A DNA stretch of 64,000 nt from Cellulomonas timonensis. Its GTDB lineage: Bacteria > Actinomycetota > Actinomycetes > Actinomycetales > Cellulomonadaceae. The stretch covers positions 124,001 to 188,000 of the forward strand of contig NZ_FCOT01000011.1 of NCBI RefSeq assembly GCF_900046455.1, written 5' to 3'. The notes below the pieces were generated by a model. That model made no database searches and was not told the origin of the DNA. It worked only from the letters and a program-made list of their open reading frames with translations. Shown in pieces: positions 17,445-25,624 of the stretch. The position numbers and the translations under genes are program-made. How positions within the stretch are numbered: position 1 is the stretch's first letter; the number at the start of each line of letters is the position of its first letter.

Positions 17445-18731
17445 TCAGCCGCCGAGCGAGCTGGTGATCGCGTCGTTGCCCGCGTCGAGGGCGGTCTTCG
17501 CGTCCGCGCCGAACATCGCGTCACGCAGGACGGCGAGTGCCGGGCCGTTCGGGTCGTTGAACGTCTGGCCGTAGTTGAGCGCCTTGGGCGTGTCGCCCAG
17601 GCCGACGAGCTCGTTGAGGCGCACGACGCGCGGGTCGGCCTGGGCGAACTCGTTCTCGGCCAGGTCGCTACGGACGGTGAGCTGGTTCATCTGGGCGTAG
17701 ACGCCGACCTGGGCCTCCTCGCTCAGCGTCCAGGACAGGAACTCCCAGGCCGCGTCCACGTCGCCGCAGGAGACGGTGATCCCGATGGAGTCGCCGCCCA
17801 CGTAGCCGCTGACACCGCCGCCGACGCCGGGGATGCCCTGCACCCCGATCTTGAGCCCGTCGGTCTCGGGGACCGTCTGGACCACCGAGTTGCTCGCGAG
17901 CACGTAGCCGACCTTGCCCGATCCGAACACCTCGTTGCGCGTGGCGCCGCTCTCGTTCCGGACGCTCGCGGGAGAGGCCCCGGTGCTGAACATCTTGTTG
18001 AAGACGTCGAAGACGGCGACCGACTCCTTCGAGTTGAGGAGCGACTCGGTCCCATCCGCCGAGATCGCCTGGCCGCCCGATGCCCAGATCGCCGGGAAGT
18101 GCGTGAAGGAAATGGAGCCGGCGTTGTTGCCGGTGTAGTAGAGCCCGTCGATGTCGTCGCCGAGCGCCGCGACCTTCGCCGCGTTCTCGGCGAGCTCCTC
18201 GAGGCTGCCCAACTCCTTGGCGGGGTCGATCCCCGCCTGCTCCAGGAGCACGTCGTTCTGGAAGATCGCCGAGACGGACACGTTGTGCGGCACGCCGTAG
18301 ACGGCGTCCCCGTCGCTCGAGAGCCTGATGTGCCCCTGGGCGAGCGTGTCAGCGAAGCCGAGGGCCTCGATGCGCTCGGCGATGTCGACGTAGAGGTTCT
18401 TGTCGAGGAAGTTCGGCATGTAGATGACGTCGGACGCCATCAAGCACGGCAGGTCGTTGGAGCCGGCGGCGACGCCGACCTTCTGGAGGTAGTTGTCGGT
18501 GGGGACCACCGTGAGCTCGACCTTGCGGTCGTTCTCTGCGTTCCAGGCGTCGACGAGGGCTTGGCTCTGCGATGCCGTGGCTGCGCGCGCCCACATGGTG
18601 ATGGGCTGCTGCGCGCCTCCCGTCGGAGTCTCTGAGGACTCGGCGGGGTCGGCGCTGCAGGCGGTCAGCGCGAGTGCGCCGAGCATCAGGCCCACCAGGT
18701 AGGTGCTGGGCCTGCGGGAAGGGTTACGCAT
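17445..18731 (-). CDS. sugar ABC transporter substrate-binding lipoprotein
   Basis: The 428-residue extracellular solute-binding protein of family 1 has a lipoprotein signal peptide: a basic RNPSRR start, a hydrophobic stretch and the lipobox LTAC with the acylated cysteine near residue 25. The mature part begins with a serine and threonine-rich linker and then ITMWARAATASQSQALVDAW, the usual first strand and helix. It starts at ATG 18731. It is the first gene of operon A, so its ligand should be the substrate of the GH127/tetrulose pathway. A promoter with an embedded GntR operator lies about 130 nt upstream. Confidence 0.92.
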   Translation of the reverse strand: MRNPSRRPSTYLVGLMLGALALTACSADPAESSETPTGGAQQPITMWARAATASQSQALVDAWNAENDRKVELTVVPTDNYLQKVGVAAGSNDLPCLMASDVIYMPNFLDKNLYVDIAERIEALGFADTLAQGHIRLSSDGDAVYGVPHNVSVSAIFQNDVLLEQAGIDPAKELGSLEELAENAAKVAALGDDIDGLYYTGNNAGSISFTHFPAIWASGGQAISADGTESLLNSKESVAVFDVFNKMFSTGASPASVRNESGATRNEVFGSGKVGYVLASNSVVQTVPETDGLKIGVQGIPGVGGGVSGYVGGDSIGITVSCGDVDAAWEFLSWTLSEEAQVGVYAQMNQLTVRSDLAENEFAQADPRVVRLNELVGLGDTPKALNYGQTFNDPNGPALAVLRDAMFGADAKTALDAGNDAITSSLGG

Positions 18732-18861
18732 CACGTCTCCGGTCCTCCGACGCGGCGACGTTGCCGGGTCGGGTCGCTGTGAGGCCGTCGCTTCGACATT
18801 GACGGCGAGTGGCCTCGGTCTGGCTGGTGAAGGTTTGCGGTTACTGCTGAGCGGTGACAGG

Positions 18862-18891
18862 AACGTACCTCTCATCTGATGAGTTGGGCAA
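18862..18891 (-). promoter_or_regulatory. operon A promoter with embedded GntR-type operator
   Basis: Read on the minus strand, TTGCCC (18891-18886) and TACGTT (18867-18862) are separated by 18 nt. The spacer holds the perfect palindrome CTCATC-T-GATGAG (18871-18883). A repressor there would block RNA polymerase. A near-copy of the same 16-nt sequence occurs in front of the divergent GntR gene, so the regulator at 19045 is the obvious binder. Confidence 0.7.
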
Positions 18892-18991
18892 GCACCATTG
18901 CCCTCGGTGTTCGCTTCTTCGAGCGAGAAGCGCGGAATAATGGGGATCTGCCGCGCGATCCCTCCGAAAACTCCGGATATGCGCCAGCAAA

Positions 18992-19007
18992 CTCACCAGA
19001 TGAATTG
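18992..19007 (+). promoter_or_regulatory. second copy of the GntR operator, upstream of the regulator gene
   Basis: CTCACCAGATGAATTG at 18992-19007 matches CTCATCTGATGAGTTG at 18871-18886 in 13 of 16 positions. It lies 38 nt before the regulator start at 19045 and suggests autoregulation. Two matching boxes, one for each divergent promoter, strongly suggest one binding protein. Confidence 0.65.
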
Positions 19008-19044
19008 CGTGAGCGAGCGCTTCACATGCGACGAGAGGTCTGCC

Positions 19045-19869
19045 ATGCTTCGCGTCATGGGCACCGTGGATCTTGAGGCCGAGCCAGGCGACGGCGGCGG
19101 CGACGGCGACGGCACACCGACGCGCGCCACCGGCGCCCGCGGACGCGACCGGCTCGCGACCGACACCGTGGTGCGGCATCTCGAGCAGATCATCTTCGGC
19201 GGCGAGGTCGAGCCCGGCGACTCGCTGCCCTCAGAGAGCGAGCTCTCCGCGGACCTCGGCGTCAGCCGACTCACCGTGCGCGAGGGCGTGCGGACGCTCC
19301 AGGCCCGCGCGCTGATCGAGGTCAGTCACGGCCGACGCCCCGTGGTGGCCCACCCCAACGCGGCGCCGCTCCATGACTTCTTCTCAGCGGCAGTGCGGCG
19401 CGACCCGCGCGGCCTCCTCGAGCTGCTAGAGGTCCGGCTCGCCATCGAGGTTCACACCGCCCAGCTCGCCGCACGGAACGCCACTCGGGCCGACATCTCC
19501 GCGCTCGAGGCAGCCCTGGAGGGCATGCGCCTCGGCGTTGACGACGAGGTGGCCTTCAACGCCGCAGACGTCCGCTTCCACGCGGCCATCGCCGCCGCCA
19601 GCGGGAACCGGATGCTCAGCTTCATCGTCGAGGGGATGGAGGAGCCCCTCCACACCAGCCGCATCGCGAGTATCCGCGGCTACCGGGCGCAATCCGCTGA
19701 CCTCGGCGCGCTCATCCAACTGCACCAGGCGATCTTCGACTGCATCTCCGAGCGCGACACCGCAGGCGCCGCGGCGAGCATGCGCAAACACTTGATCGGC
19801 ACGCGCAACGACCTGCGGGCCGCGTTCGCGCTCCAGCCGACGCCGATGGGACTGACCGACCCCTCGTGA
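19045..19869 (+). CDS. GntR family (FadR/FCD subfamily) transcriptional regulator of operon A
   Basis: The 274-residue repressor has an N-terminal winged helix (LPSESELSADLGVSRLTVREGVRTL at about 55-80) and an all-helical FCD ligand domain containing the metal-ligand pattern DVRFHAAIAAASGN, then LIQLHQAIFD and MRKHL. FCD members usually bind small organic or sugar acids with a divalent metal. ATG 19045 follows GAGAGG; the open frame extends upstream over the operator but lacks a ribosome site there. It is divergent from the binding-protein gene of operon A and likely represses it until the catabolite appears. Confidence 0.9.
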   Translation: MLRVMGTVDLEAEPGDGGGDGDGTPTRATGARGRDRLATDTVVRHLEQIIFGGEVEPGDSLPSESELSADLGVSRLTVREGVRTLQARALIEVSHGRRPVVAHPNAAPLHDFFSAAVRRDPRGLLELLEVRLAIEVHTAQLAARNATRADISALEAALEGMRLGVDDEVAFNAADVRFHAAIAAASGNRMLSFIVEGMEEPLHTSRIASIRGYRAQSADLGALIQLHQAIFDCISERDTAGAAASMRKHLIGTRNDLRAAFALQPTPMGLTDPS

Positions 19870-19923
19870 CCTGCCGGCGCTTGCGGACGTTCTGGGCGCG
19901 CCACCATTGACCCGGGCCAGGCC

Positions 19924-20019
19924 GTCGAAGTGTGCGTGCTCGCCGTGCTGGCCGAGGGACCCACCTACGGCTACACGATCACCGCGCGGCTCGCGCACCT
20001 CGACGTCCACCTCCGCTGA
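19924..20019 (+). pseudogene. remnant of a padR-type regulator gene
   Basis: The 96-nt stretch translates as VEVCVLAVLAEGPTYGYTIT plus a few residues before a stop. It matches the N-terminal helix region of the intact PadR at 7417-7788 (LEVCVLAVLSEGPTYGYAI) at protein and nucleotide level; a run of over 60 nt is almost identical. There is no start codon, recognition helix or wing, so it cannot make a working regulator. It marks a duplication or recombination scar between operon A and the HNH gene. Confidence 0.85.
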
Positions 20020-20146
20020 TCGAGAGATGAGCCCGCGCCGGGGTTCACCCGGATGCCTCGGCCCAGTTCCTTGTCGCACGTCTCCGCAGCTGATGAGCTC
20101 ACACCGTGAGCCCACGTCCCCGCACCGGCGGCCCCAGAGCATTGCG

Positions 20147-21103
20147 GTGAGCCGGTCCATCTGGAGCTGCCACTCCCGCGTCGCAGCCACGCCTGAGGAC
20201 AGCTTGTACGGCGACGTCTTCGGCGGGCGGTACGAGTACGACTCCCATGTCATCAACCACCGCCAGGTCTCGGTGGGTGACTTGTTGGTGATCCGCGACC
20301 GCCACCTCATCCACGGGTACGGCGTCGTGGAGGACATCGCCATCCGGCCGGAAATCAAGCTCATGCAGCGATGTGTGAACGCGGAGTGCCGGTCGGCGGC
20401 GATTCAGCCCCGGAAGTCGCGCCTCCCCCGATTCCGCTGCAATGACTGCCACGCGGAGTTCGACGAGCCGGTCATCGAAGAGAAGGACGTCACGCTCTAC
20501 TCGGCCTCGTACGAGACGTGGTGGCTGCCATTCGCGTCACCGGCACCCGTGCGCGCGCTCGACGGTGTCTACGCGGGACGTGACCGGCAGAACGCGATCC
20601 GCCGGCTCGACACGGCAGAGGCGCATGCAATGCTCCGGTTCCATGCCGGCCTCGACGCGGAGTTGCACCTGCAGCTCCTCGACCGGGCACAGCCCATCGT
20701 GGGTGGTCACGTCGACGCCTTGGTCAAGCGGCGAATCGGGCAGCAGCGCTTCCGCGAGCGCCTGCTCGACCGTTACGGGGCGACGTGCGCGGTGACGGGC
20801 AGCCAGCCGGATGCCGTGCTCGACGCCGCGCACCTCTACACGTATGCCGAGCGCCCGGTGCATGAGGAGGACGGCGGCCTGCTGCTCCGCGCCGACGTGC
20901 ACCGGATGTTCGACCGTCTCCTGATCACCTTCGATCCGGCGACGTGGCGCTCCCGCGTGGCTCCCGGGCTCCTTGCCCGGCATGACCGGCTTCAGGTGAT
21001 GGAAGACCAGCCCATCGTGGTGCCGGATCGGCTCCGGCCCTCCGTAGCGCTCGTCGAGCGGCATCATCGTGCCGCACGGGAGCGGTGGCGCGAGGACCGC
21101 TGA
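20147..21103 (+). CDS. HNH endonuclease with N-terminal PUA-like/zinc region
   Basis: The roughly 318-residue protein has three visible parts. An N-terminal beta-rich segment (YEYDSHVINHRQVSVGDLLV followed by GYGVVEDI) resembles a PUA/EVE-like fold. A zinc-ribbon-like motif CVNAEC...FRCNDC follows. The C-terminal HNH_2 nuclease reads CAVTGSQPDAVLDAAHLYTY, then GGLLLRADVHRMFDRLLITF. HNH_2 nucleases are common in solitary and modification-dependent restriction enzymes. GTG 20147 is chosen because similarity to known folds starts there; an ATG at 20093 is in frame. It has no methyltransferase neighbour. It lies beside a gene remnant, consistent with an acquired defence gene. Confidence 0.75.
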   Translation: MSRSIWSCHSRVAATPEDSLYGDVFGGRYEYDSHVINHRQVSVGDLLVIRDRHLIHGYGVVEDIAIRPEIKLMQRCVNAECRSAAIQPRKSRLPRFRCNDCHAEFDEPVIEEKDVTLYSASYETWWLPFASPAPVRALDGVYAGRDRQNAIRRLDTAEAHAMLRFHAGLDAELHLQLLDRAQPIVGGHVDALVKRRIGQQRFRERLLDRYGATCAVTGSQPDAVLDAAHLYTYAERPVHEEDGGLLLRADVHRMFDRLLITFDPATWRSRVAPGLLARHDRLQVMEDQPIVVPDRLRPSVALVERHHRAARERWREDR

Positions 21104-21134
21104 CAGGGCGCAGGCGCAGTCCGGCGCCGAGGTC

Positions 21135-21455
21135 TCATGCGAAGGCGGCCACTCCGAGGATGGTCAGCGCGATGGACACCCAGGCGGCGGCTGGGATCCG
21201 CTCGGTCGTCGTCCAGGACCGCACCAGTGCGACGGTGGAGACGAGGAGCGCGACGCAGCCCGTGACGAGCGCGGTGGGCGCAACGCCAGGGCGGTACGAG
21301 GTCCAGGCCGCCAGCACCAAGAGCAGGCCGCCGAGGTCGCAGAAGAACGCGGCGGTCCGCCAGCGTTTGCCTCGGGTCGATGACCCCTTCACCGAGTTGA
21401 TGTACTCCAGCGTCTGAGGCGTCGGAAGAGGAAGCGGGCCGACCGGACCTGACAT
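21135..21455 (-). CDS. small membrane protein of unknown function
   Basis: The 106-residue protein has a proline-rich N-terminus (MSGPVGPLPLPTPQTLEYI) and three hydrophobic helices (AAFFCDLGGLLLVLAAW, ALVTGCVALLVSTVALV, AAWVSIALTILGVAAFA). I do not recognise a family. ATG 21455 follows GGGGGTGAGC. It is convergent to the HNH gene, with only 31 nt between the two stops. Confidence 0.55.
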   Translation of the reverse strand: MSGPVGPLPLPTPQTLEYINSVKGSSTRGKRWRTAAFFCDLGGLLLVLAAWTSYRPGVAPTALVTGCVALLVSTVALVRSWTTTERIPAAAWVSIALTILGVAAFA

Positions 21456-21529
21456 GCTCACCCCCGAGGCGCATGCGTTCGTCGCTGACATCGAGCCTAA
21501 TTCCGCTCGAGGACTGTCGTCCAGGGGGC

Positions 21530-23098
21530 CTAGAGCACCGGCAGGTACTCGAAGCGCTCCACGTGGGCGGTGGTCGACGTCGGGCGGGCGTTGCTGGTGG
21601 CGAAGACGCCGAGCCACAGCCCCAGGAACCCGCCGGTGGCGACGCTGTCGAGGGTGCGGCCGTCGGCCACGGCGACGGTGACGGGCTCCTCGCCGGGGGC
21701 GCCGACGAGGAGGCGGTAGTCCTGGCCGCGTGCGCTGACGGTCAGGGTGACGGGGCCCTGGTCGTCGAGCAGCCGCGCCTCGCCGAGCACGGTGTCGACG
21801 CCGCCCTGCCGGTGGACGGCGACGACTCGCCGGGCGCCGCCGGCGGCGGGGGCGTCGCGGGTGACGAACACCCGGACGTGGTCCTGCTCGGACTGCCGCA
21901 CGGTGAGCCCGACGTCCTCGCCGACGCCAAGGTCGGCCTGAAAAGTGACGCGCACGTCGACGTCCATGTGCTGCTGCCGCACGCCGAGGAACGCGGGGGC
22001 GCCCGTGTCGGCGAGGGTGTCGGGTCGCAGCGGGAGGTCCCACCCGTCGCCGCGCGGGGTCGCGAGCTCTGCGGGGAGATGGCGCAGCGCCGTCCAGCGC
22101 GGGTCGTCGGGGCGGATGACGCCGCTCTCGTGGCCCTGGGCGATGCCGGGCTGCGCGTCCCCACGGGTCGGCACCTCGATCTGCGACGGGACGCGACCCT
22201 GCCCGGGGGCGAACACCGGCCACCCGTCTTCCCAGGTCACGGGCACCAGGAACGTCTCACGCCCGAGGTTGTAGTGGTAGCCGCCGTAGGGGCGCATGGC
22301 GAGCAGCACGGCCCACCAGGCGCCGTCGGCGTCCTGCACAAGGTCGGCGTGGCCGACGCCGACGACGTCGACCCCACGGCCCAGGTGCCGGTGCGTGAGG
22401 ATCGGGTTGCCCTTGTTGCCGACGTAGGGGCCGGTGACGGACTCGGCGCGCGCCACGGAGATGGCGTGGTGGATCTCGGTGCCGCCCTCGGCGGCGAGCA
22501 GGTAGTAGGCGCCGTCCACCTTGTACAGGTGCGGCCCCTCCGCCCACACGGCGCCACGCACGGCGCCCGTCCACAGGATGTGCTCGGGCCCGGTCAGGGC
22601 CTTGGTCTGCGGGTCGAGCTCGCGCAGCCACACCTCGGTCTGGTGGAACCACTCGGGGTCGCGGGCCAGGCGCGTGCCATGCACCCACACCCGGCCGTCG
22701 TCGTCGAAAAAGATCGACGGGTCGATGCCGTCCACGTCGAGCCACACCGGGTCGGACCACGGCCCGGCAGGGTCCGTCGCCGTCATCAGGAAGTTCCCGC
22801 CACGCGACTCGTCCCGCTGGTCCACCAGCGTGCAGACCAGCCAGAACACCCCGTCGTGGTGCCGCAGCGTCGGGGCGTACAGCCCGCCCGACGACGCGAT
22901 GCCGCTGTAGTCGAGCTGTCCGGCGCGGTCCACGACGTGGCCGATCTGCTCCCAGTGCGCCAGGTCCTTGCTGCGGAACACGGGCAGCCCGGGGAGGTAC
23001 TCGAACGTCGAGGTCACCAGGTAGAAGTCGTCGCCGACCCGGCAGATCGACGGGTCCGGGTAGCAGCCGGGCAGCACCGGGTTCCGCACCACAGTCAT
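21530..23098 (-). CDS. GH43 beta-xylosidase/alpha-L-arabinofuranosidase
   Basis: The 522-residue protein has a five-bladed beta-propeller GH43 domain plus a C-terminal beta-sandwich. The general base is Asp15 in PGCYPDPS, the pKa-modulating Asp126 lies in DGIDPSIF, and the general acid Glu187 in VWAEGPHLY. The two-domain build and length match the GH43 subfamilies that release xylose or arabinose from short xylo-oligosaccharides. There is no signal peptide, so it acts in the cytoplasm. The ATG at 23098 overlaps the GH3 stop (ATGA). It is the last gene of operon B. Confidence 0.92.
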   Translation of the reverse strand: MTVVRNPVLPGCYPDPSICRVGDDFYLVTSTFEYLPGLPVFRSKDLAHWEQIGHVVDRAGQLDYSGIASSGGLYAPTLRHHDGVFWLVCTLVDQRDESRGGNFLMTATDPAGPWSDPVWLDVDGIDPSIFFDDDGRVWVHGTRLARDPEWFHQTEVWLRELDPQTKALTGPEHILWTGAVRGAVWAEGPHLYKVDGAYYLLAAEGGTEIHHAISVARAESVTGPYVGNKGNPILTHRHLGRGVDVVGVGHADLVQDADGAWWAVLLAMRPYGGYHYNLGRETFLVPVTWEDGWPVFAPGQGRVPSQIEVPTRGDAQPGIAQGHESGVIRPDDPRWTALRHLPAELATPRGDGWDLPLRPDTLADTGAPAFLGVRQQHMDVDVRVTFQADLGVGEDVGLTVRQSEQDHVRVFVTRDAPAAGGARRVVAVHRQGGVDTVLGEARLLDDQGPVTLTVSARGQDYRLLVGAPGEEPVTVAVADGRTLDSVATGGFLGLWLGVFATSNARPTSTTAHVERFEYLPVL

Positions 23099-25533
23099 GC
23101 CGTCACAACCTCCACATCGACGATGCGCGCGTCGGCGATCGTCACCGGGTGCACGTCGCCGACGATGCGGACCGTCGCGCGCGGGGTCGCGGCGCCGGGG
23201 ATCTCCGTCTTCTCGATCGGCTTCTCGCTGACGATCGCGCCGCCCGTGGACTCCTCGACGGCGACGTCCGCCGCGGAGGCCGCCGCGTGCGAGCCGACCC
23301 ACACCTCGACGTCGCCGGGCTCGACGACCTTGACCATGCGGCGGTCGGTGAACGCGAATCGGGTGGTGGGCACGCTGAACGTCACGCGCGCGGACTCGCC
23401 GGCCGCGAGCTCGACGCGCGTGTAGCCGAGGAGCTGGACGACCGGACGGGCGATCGAGCCCAGCACGTCATGCCCGTACAGCTGCACGACGTCCGATCCG
23501 GCCACCGAGCCGGTGTTGGACACCGTCACCGACGCTGCGAACGTGCCGTCGGACACGACCTCGCCGTCGACGGCCAGGTCGGAGTACTGGAACGACGTGT
23601 ACGACAGGCCGAAGCCGAAGGGCCGCAACGGCGTCGGGTCGGTGGCCGTCACGTCGGACGGGCCGCCCAGGATCGGGTGCAGGTAGGAGTACGGCTGCGC
23701 GCCCGTGGAGCGCGGCATCGACACGGGCAGGCGCCCGGACGGGTTGACGGCGCCGGTGACGACGTCGGCGATGGCCAGGCCACCGCCCTCGCCGGGGAAG
23801 AACGCCTGCAGCACGGCGGCCGGGCGGGGCTGGTCGCCGTCGAGCGCCCAGCCGATGGCGTACGGGCGGCCGGTGAGCAGCACCATCACCACGGGCTTGC
23901 CGGTGGCGACCAGCGCCTCGACGAGCTCGCGCTGCACACCCGGCAGCTCGAGCGACTCCGAGTCGTTGCCCTCGCCCACGGTGCCGCGCCCGAACAGCCC
24001 GGCCTGGTCGCCGACCACCACGACCGTCACATCGGACCTCTGCGCGGCGTCGATCGCCGCCTGGAATCCGGAGGTGTCGGCGCCCTCGACGGTGCAGCCC
24101 TCGGCGAAGACGACCTCCGGCTGCGCGATCCCGGCGCCCGCGAAGGCGCCGCCCTGGAACGCCTCGAGCACCGTCGGGATGGAGAACCCGATCTCGTGGT
24201 CCGGGTACTGCCCGAGCACGTGGTTCGCGAACGAGTAGCAGCCCTGCAGGGCCTCGCTGCGATGGGCGTTGGGGCCGACGACCGCGACGCGCAGCGGCGC
24301 CGACTCCCGCCGGTTCAGGGGCAGCACGCCGTCGTTCGCGACCAGCACCACGGACTCCTCCGCGAGTCGGCGCGCGATGGCCTGGTGTCGCGGGGAGTCG
24401 AGGTCGATCTGCGTGGGGGGCTCGTCCTCGAACGCGTCGGCGTCGAGCAGGCCCAGCTCCTCCTTCTGCCGCAGCGCGCGCAGCACGGCCCGGTCCACGT
24501 AGGCCTCGTCGAACTCGCCGGCGCGGATGCGCTCCGCGAGCGGCTCGAGGTACGCGTCGCCGGTGGGCAGCTCGATGTCGATGCCGGCCTCGAGCGCCTG
24601 CGCGGCGGCCTCCCCGCGATCGGCGGCGATGGCGTGCATGACCTGCAGGAACGCGACGGCGAAGTAGTCAGCGACCACGACCCCGTCGAAGCCGAGCCGG
24701 CCGCGCAAGATGTCGGTGAGGTACTCGGCGCTGGACGCGATGGGCACGCCGTCCACGTCGGTGTACGAGTTCATGACGGACTTCGCGCCGCCGTCGACGA
24801 TCGCCATCTCGAAGGGAGGCATGAGGATGTCGGCGATCTCACGGGGCCCGGCGGACACGGGCGCGTGGTTGCGGCCGGCCTTCGAGTCGGAGTAGCCGAT
24901 GAAGTGCTTCAGGGTGGCGTGCACGCCGGACTCCTGGAGGCCGCGCACGTAGGCGGTGCCCACCGTGCCGACCAGGTAGGGGTCCTCGCCGATGCACTCC
25001 TCCACCCGGCCCCAGCGGGGGTCGCGGACCACGTCGAGCACCGGGGCCAGGCCCTGGTGGACGCCGAGCTGGCGCATGGACTCGCCGATCACCGCGCCCA
25101 TCTCGTAGACGAGCTCGGGGTCGAACGCCGCGCCCCACGCGAGGGGCGTCGGGAAGGTCGCCGCCTTCCACGCGGCGAGGCCCGTCAGGCACTCCTCGTG
25201 GACCAGCGCGGGGATACCCAGGCGGGTCTCGCGCTTGAGCCGGCGCTGCTCGTTCCACAGCCAGGCCGCGCGCTCGACGGGCTCCACCGGGCGGGTGCCG
25301 TAGACCCGCGTGTAGTGGCCGAGCCCATGCTCGGTGATCTCGGCGACCGCGTCGGAGCCCTTCTGGCTGGCCCCCATCTCGCCCTGCATCGGGGCCACCA
25401 CGTTGCCACCCTGGTCGAGCCAGTAGCCCACGATCTGGGCGAGCTTCTCCTCGAGGGTCATCTGGGCGTGCAGGGCGCGCACGCGCTCCGACACCTCGGG
25501 CATCGACGGGATGGATGCGGGGTTCGCGGTCAC
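23095..25533 (-). CDS. GH3 family beta-glycosidase (probable beta-xylosidase/beta-glucosidase)
   Basis: The 812-residue cytoplasmic protein has the GH3 TIM-like domain, with substrate-binding KHFIGYSDSKAGRNHAPV (209-226) and nucleophile Asp289 in GVVVADYF. The second alpha/beta domain and a C-terminal fibronectin-III-like domain follow. The RNHAPV signature is typical of actinobacterial enzymes acting on xylo- or gluco-oligosaccharides. GTG 25533 follows AGGAGTGACC. It is coupled to GH43, so the pair finishes depolymerisation of an imported hemicellulose oligosaccharide. Confidence 0.92.
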   Translation of the reverse strand: MTANPASIPSMPEVSERVRALHAQMTLEEKLAQIVGYWLDQGGNVVAPMQGEMGASQKGSDAVAEITEHGLGHYTRVYGTRPVEPVERAAWLWNEQRRLKRETRLGIPALVHEECLTGLAAWKAATFPTPLAWGAAFDPELVYEMGAVIGESMRQLGVHQGLAPVLDVVRDPRWGRVEECIGEDPYLVGTVGTAYVRGLQESGVHATLKHFIGYSDSKAGRNHAPVSAGPREIADILMPPFEMAIVDGGAKSVMNSYTDVDGVPIASSAEYLTDILRGRLGFDGVVVADYFAVAFLQVMHAIAADRGEAAAQALEAGIDIELPTGDAYLEPLAERIRAGEFDEAYVDRAVLRALRQKEELGLLDADAFEDEPPTQIDLDSPRHQAIARRLAEESVVLVANDGVLPLNRRESAPLRVAVVGPNAHRSEALQGCYSFANHVLGQYPDHEIGFSIPTVLEAFQGGAFAGAGIAQPEVVFAEGCTVEGADTSGFQAAIDAAQRSDVTVVVVGDQAGLFGRGTVGEGNDSESLELPGVQRELVEALVATGKPVVMVLLTGRPYAIGWALDGDQPRPAAVLQAFFPGEGGGLAIADVVTGAVNPSGRLPVSMPRSTGAQPYSYLHPILGGPSDVTATDPTPLRPFGFGLSYTSFQYSDLAVDGEVVSDGTFAASVTVSNTGSVAGSDVVQLYGHDVLGSIARPVVQLLGYTRVELAAGESARVTFSVPTTRFAFTDRRMVKVVEPGDVEVWVGSHAAASAADVAVEESTGGAIVSEKPIEKTEIPGAATPRATVRIVGDVHPVTIADARIVDVEVVTA

Positions 25534-25564
25534 GGGGTCACTCCTAGTTACGCGGGTGTCATCG

Positions 25565-25598
25565 GGCAGCCCTGCCGCGAGGCTGCGGCAGGGCTGCC
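25565..25598 (-). terminator. strong intra-operon hairpin between permease and GH3 genes
   Basis: A perfect 14-bp inverted repeat (25565-25578 with 25585-25598) with a 6-nt loop lies between the permease stop (25625) and the GH3 start (25533). No T-tract follows. It may attenuate transcription into the glycosidase genes or mark a processing site. Operon A has a similar hairpin in a different place. Confidence 0.65.
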
Positions 25599-25624
25599 GA
25601 GGTGGTGCAGGGGGCGGGCTGCGG

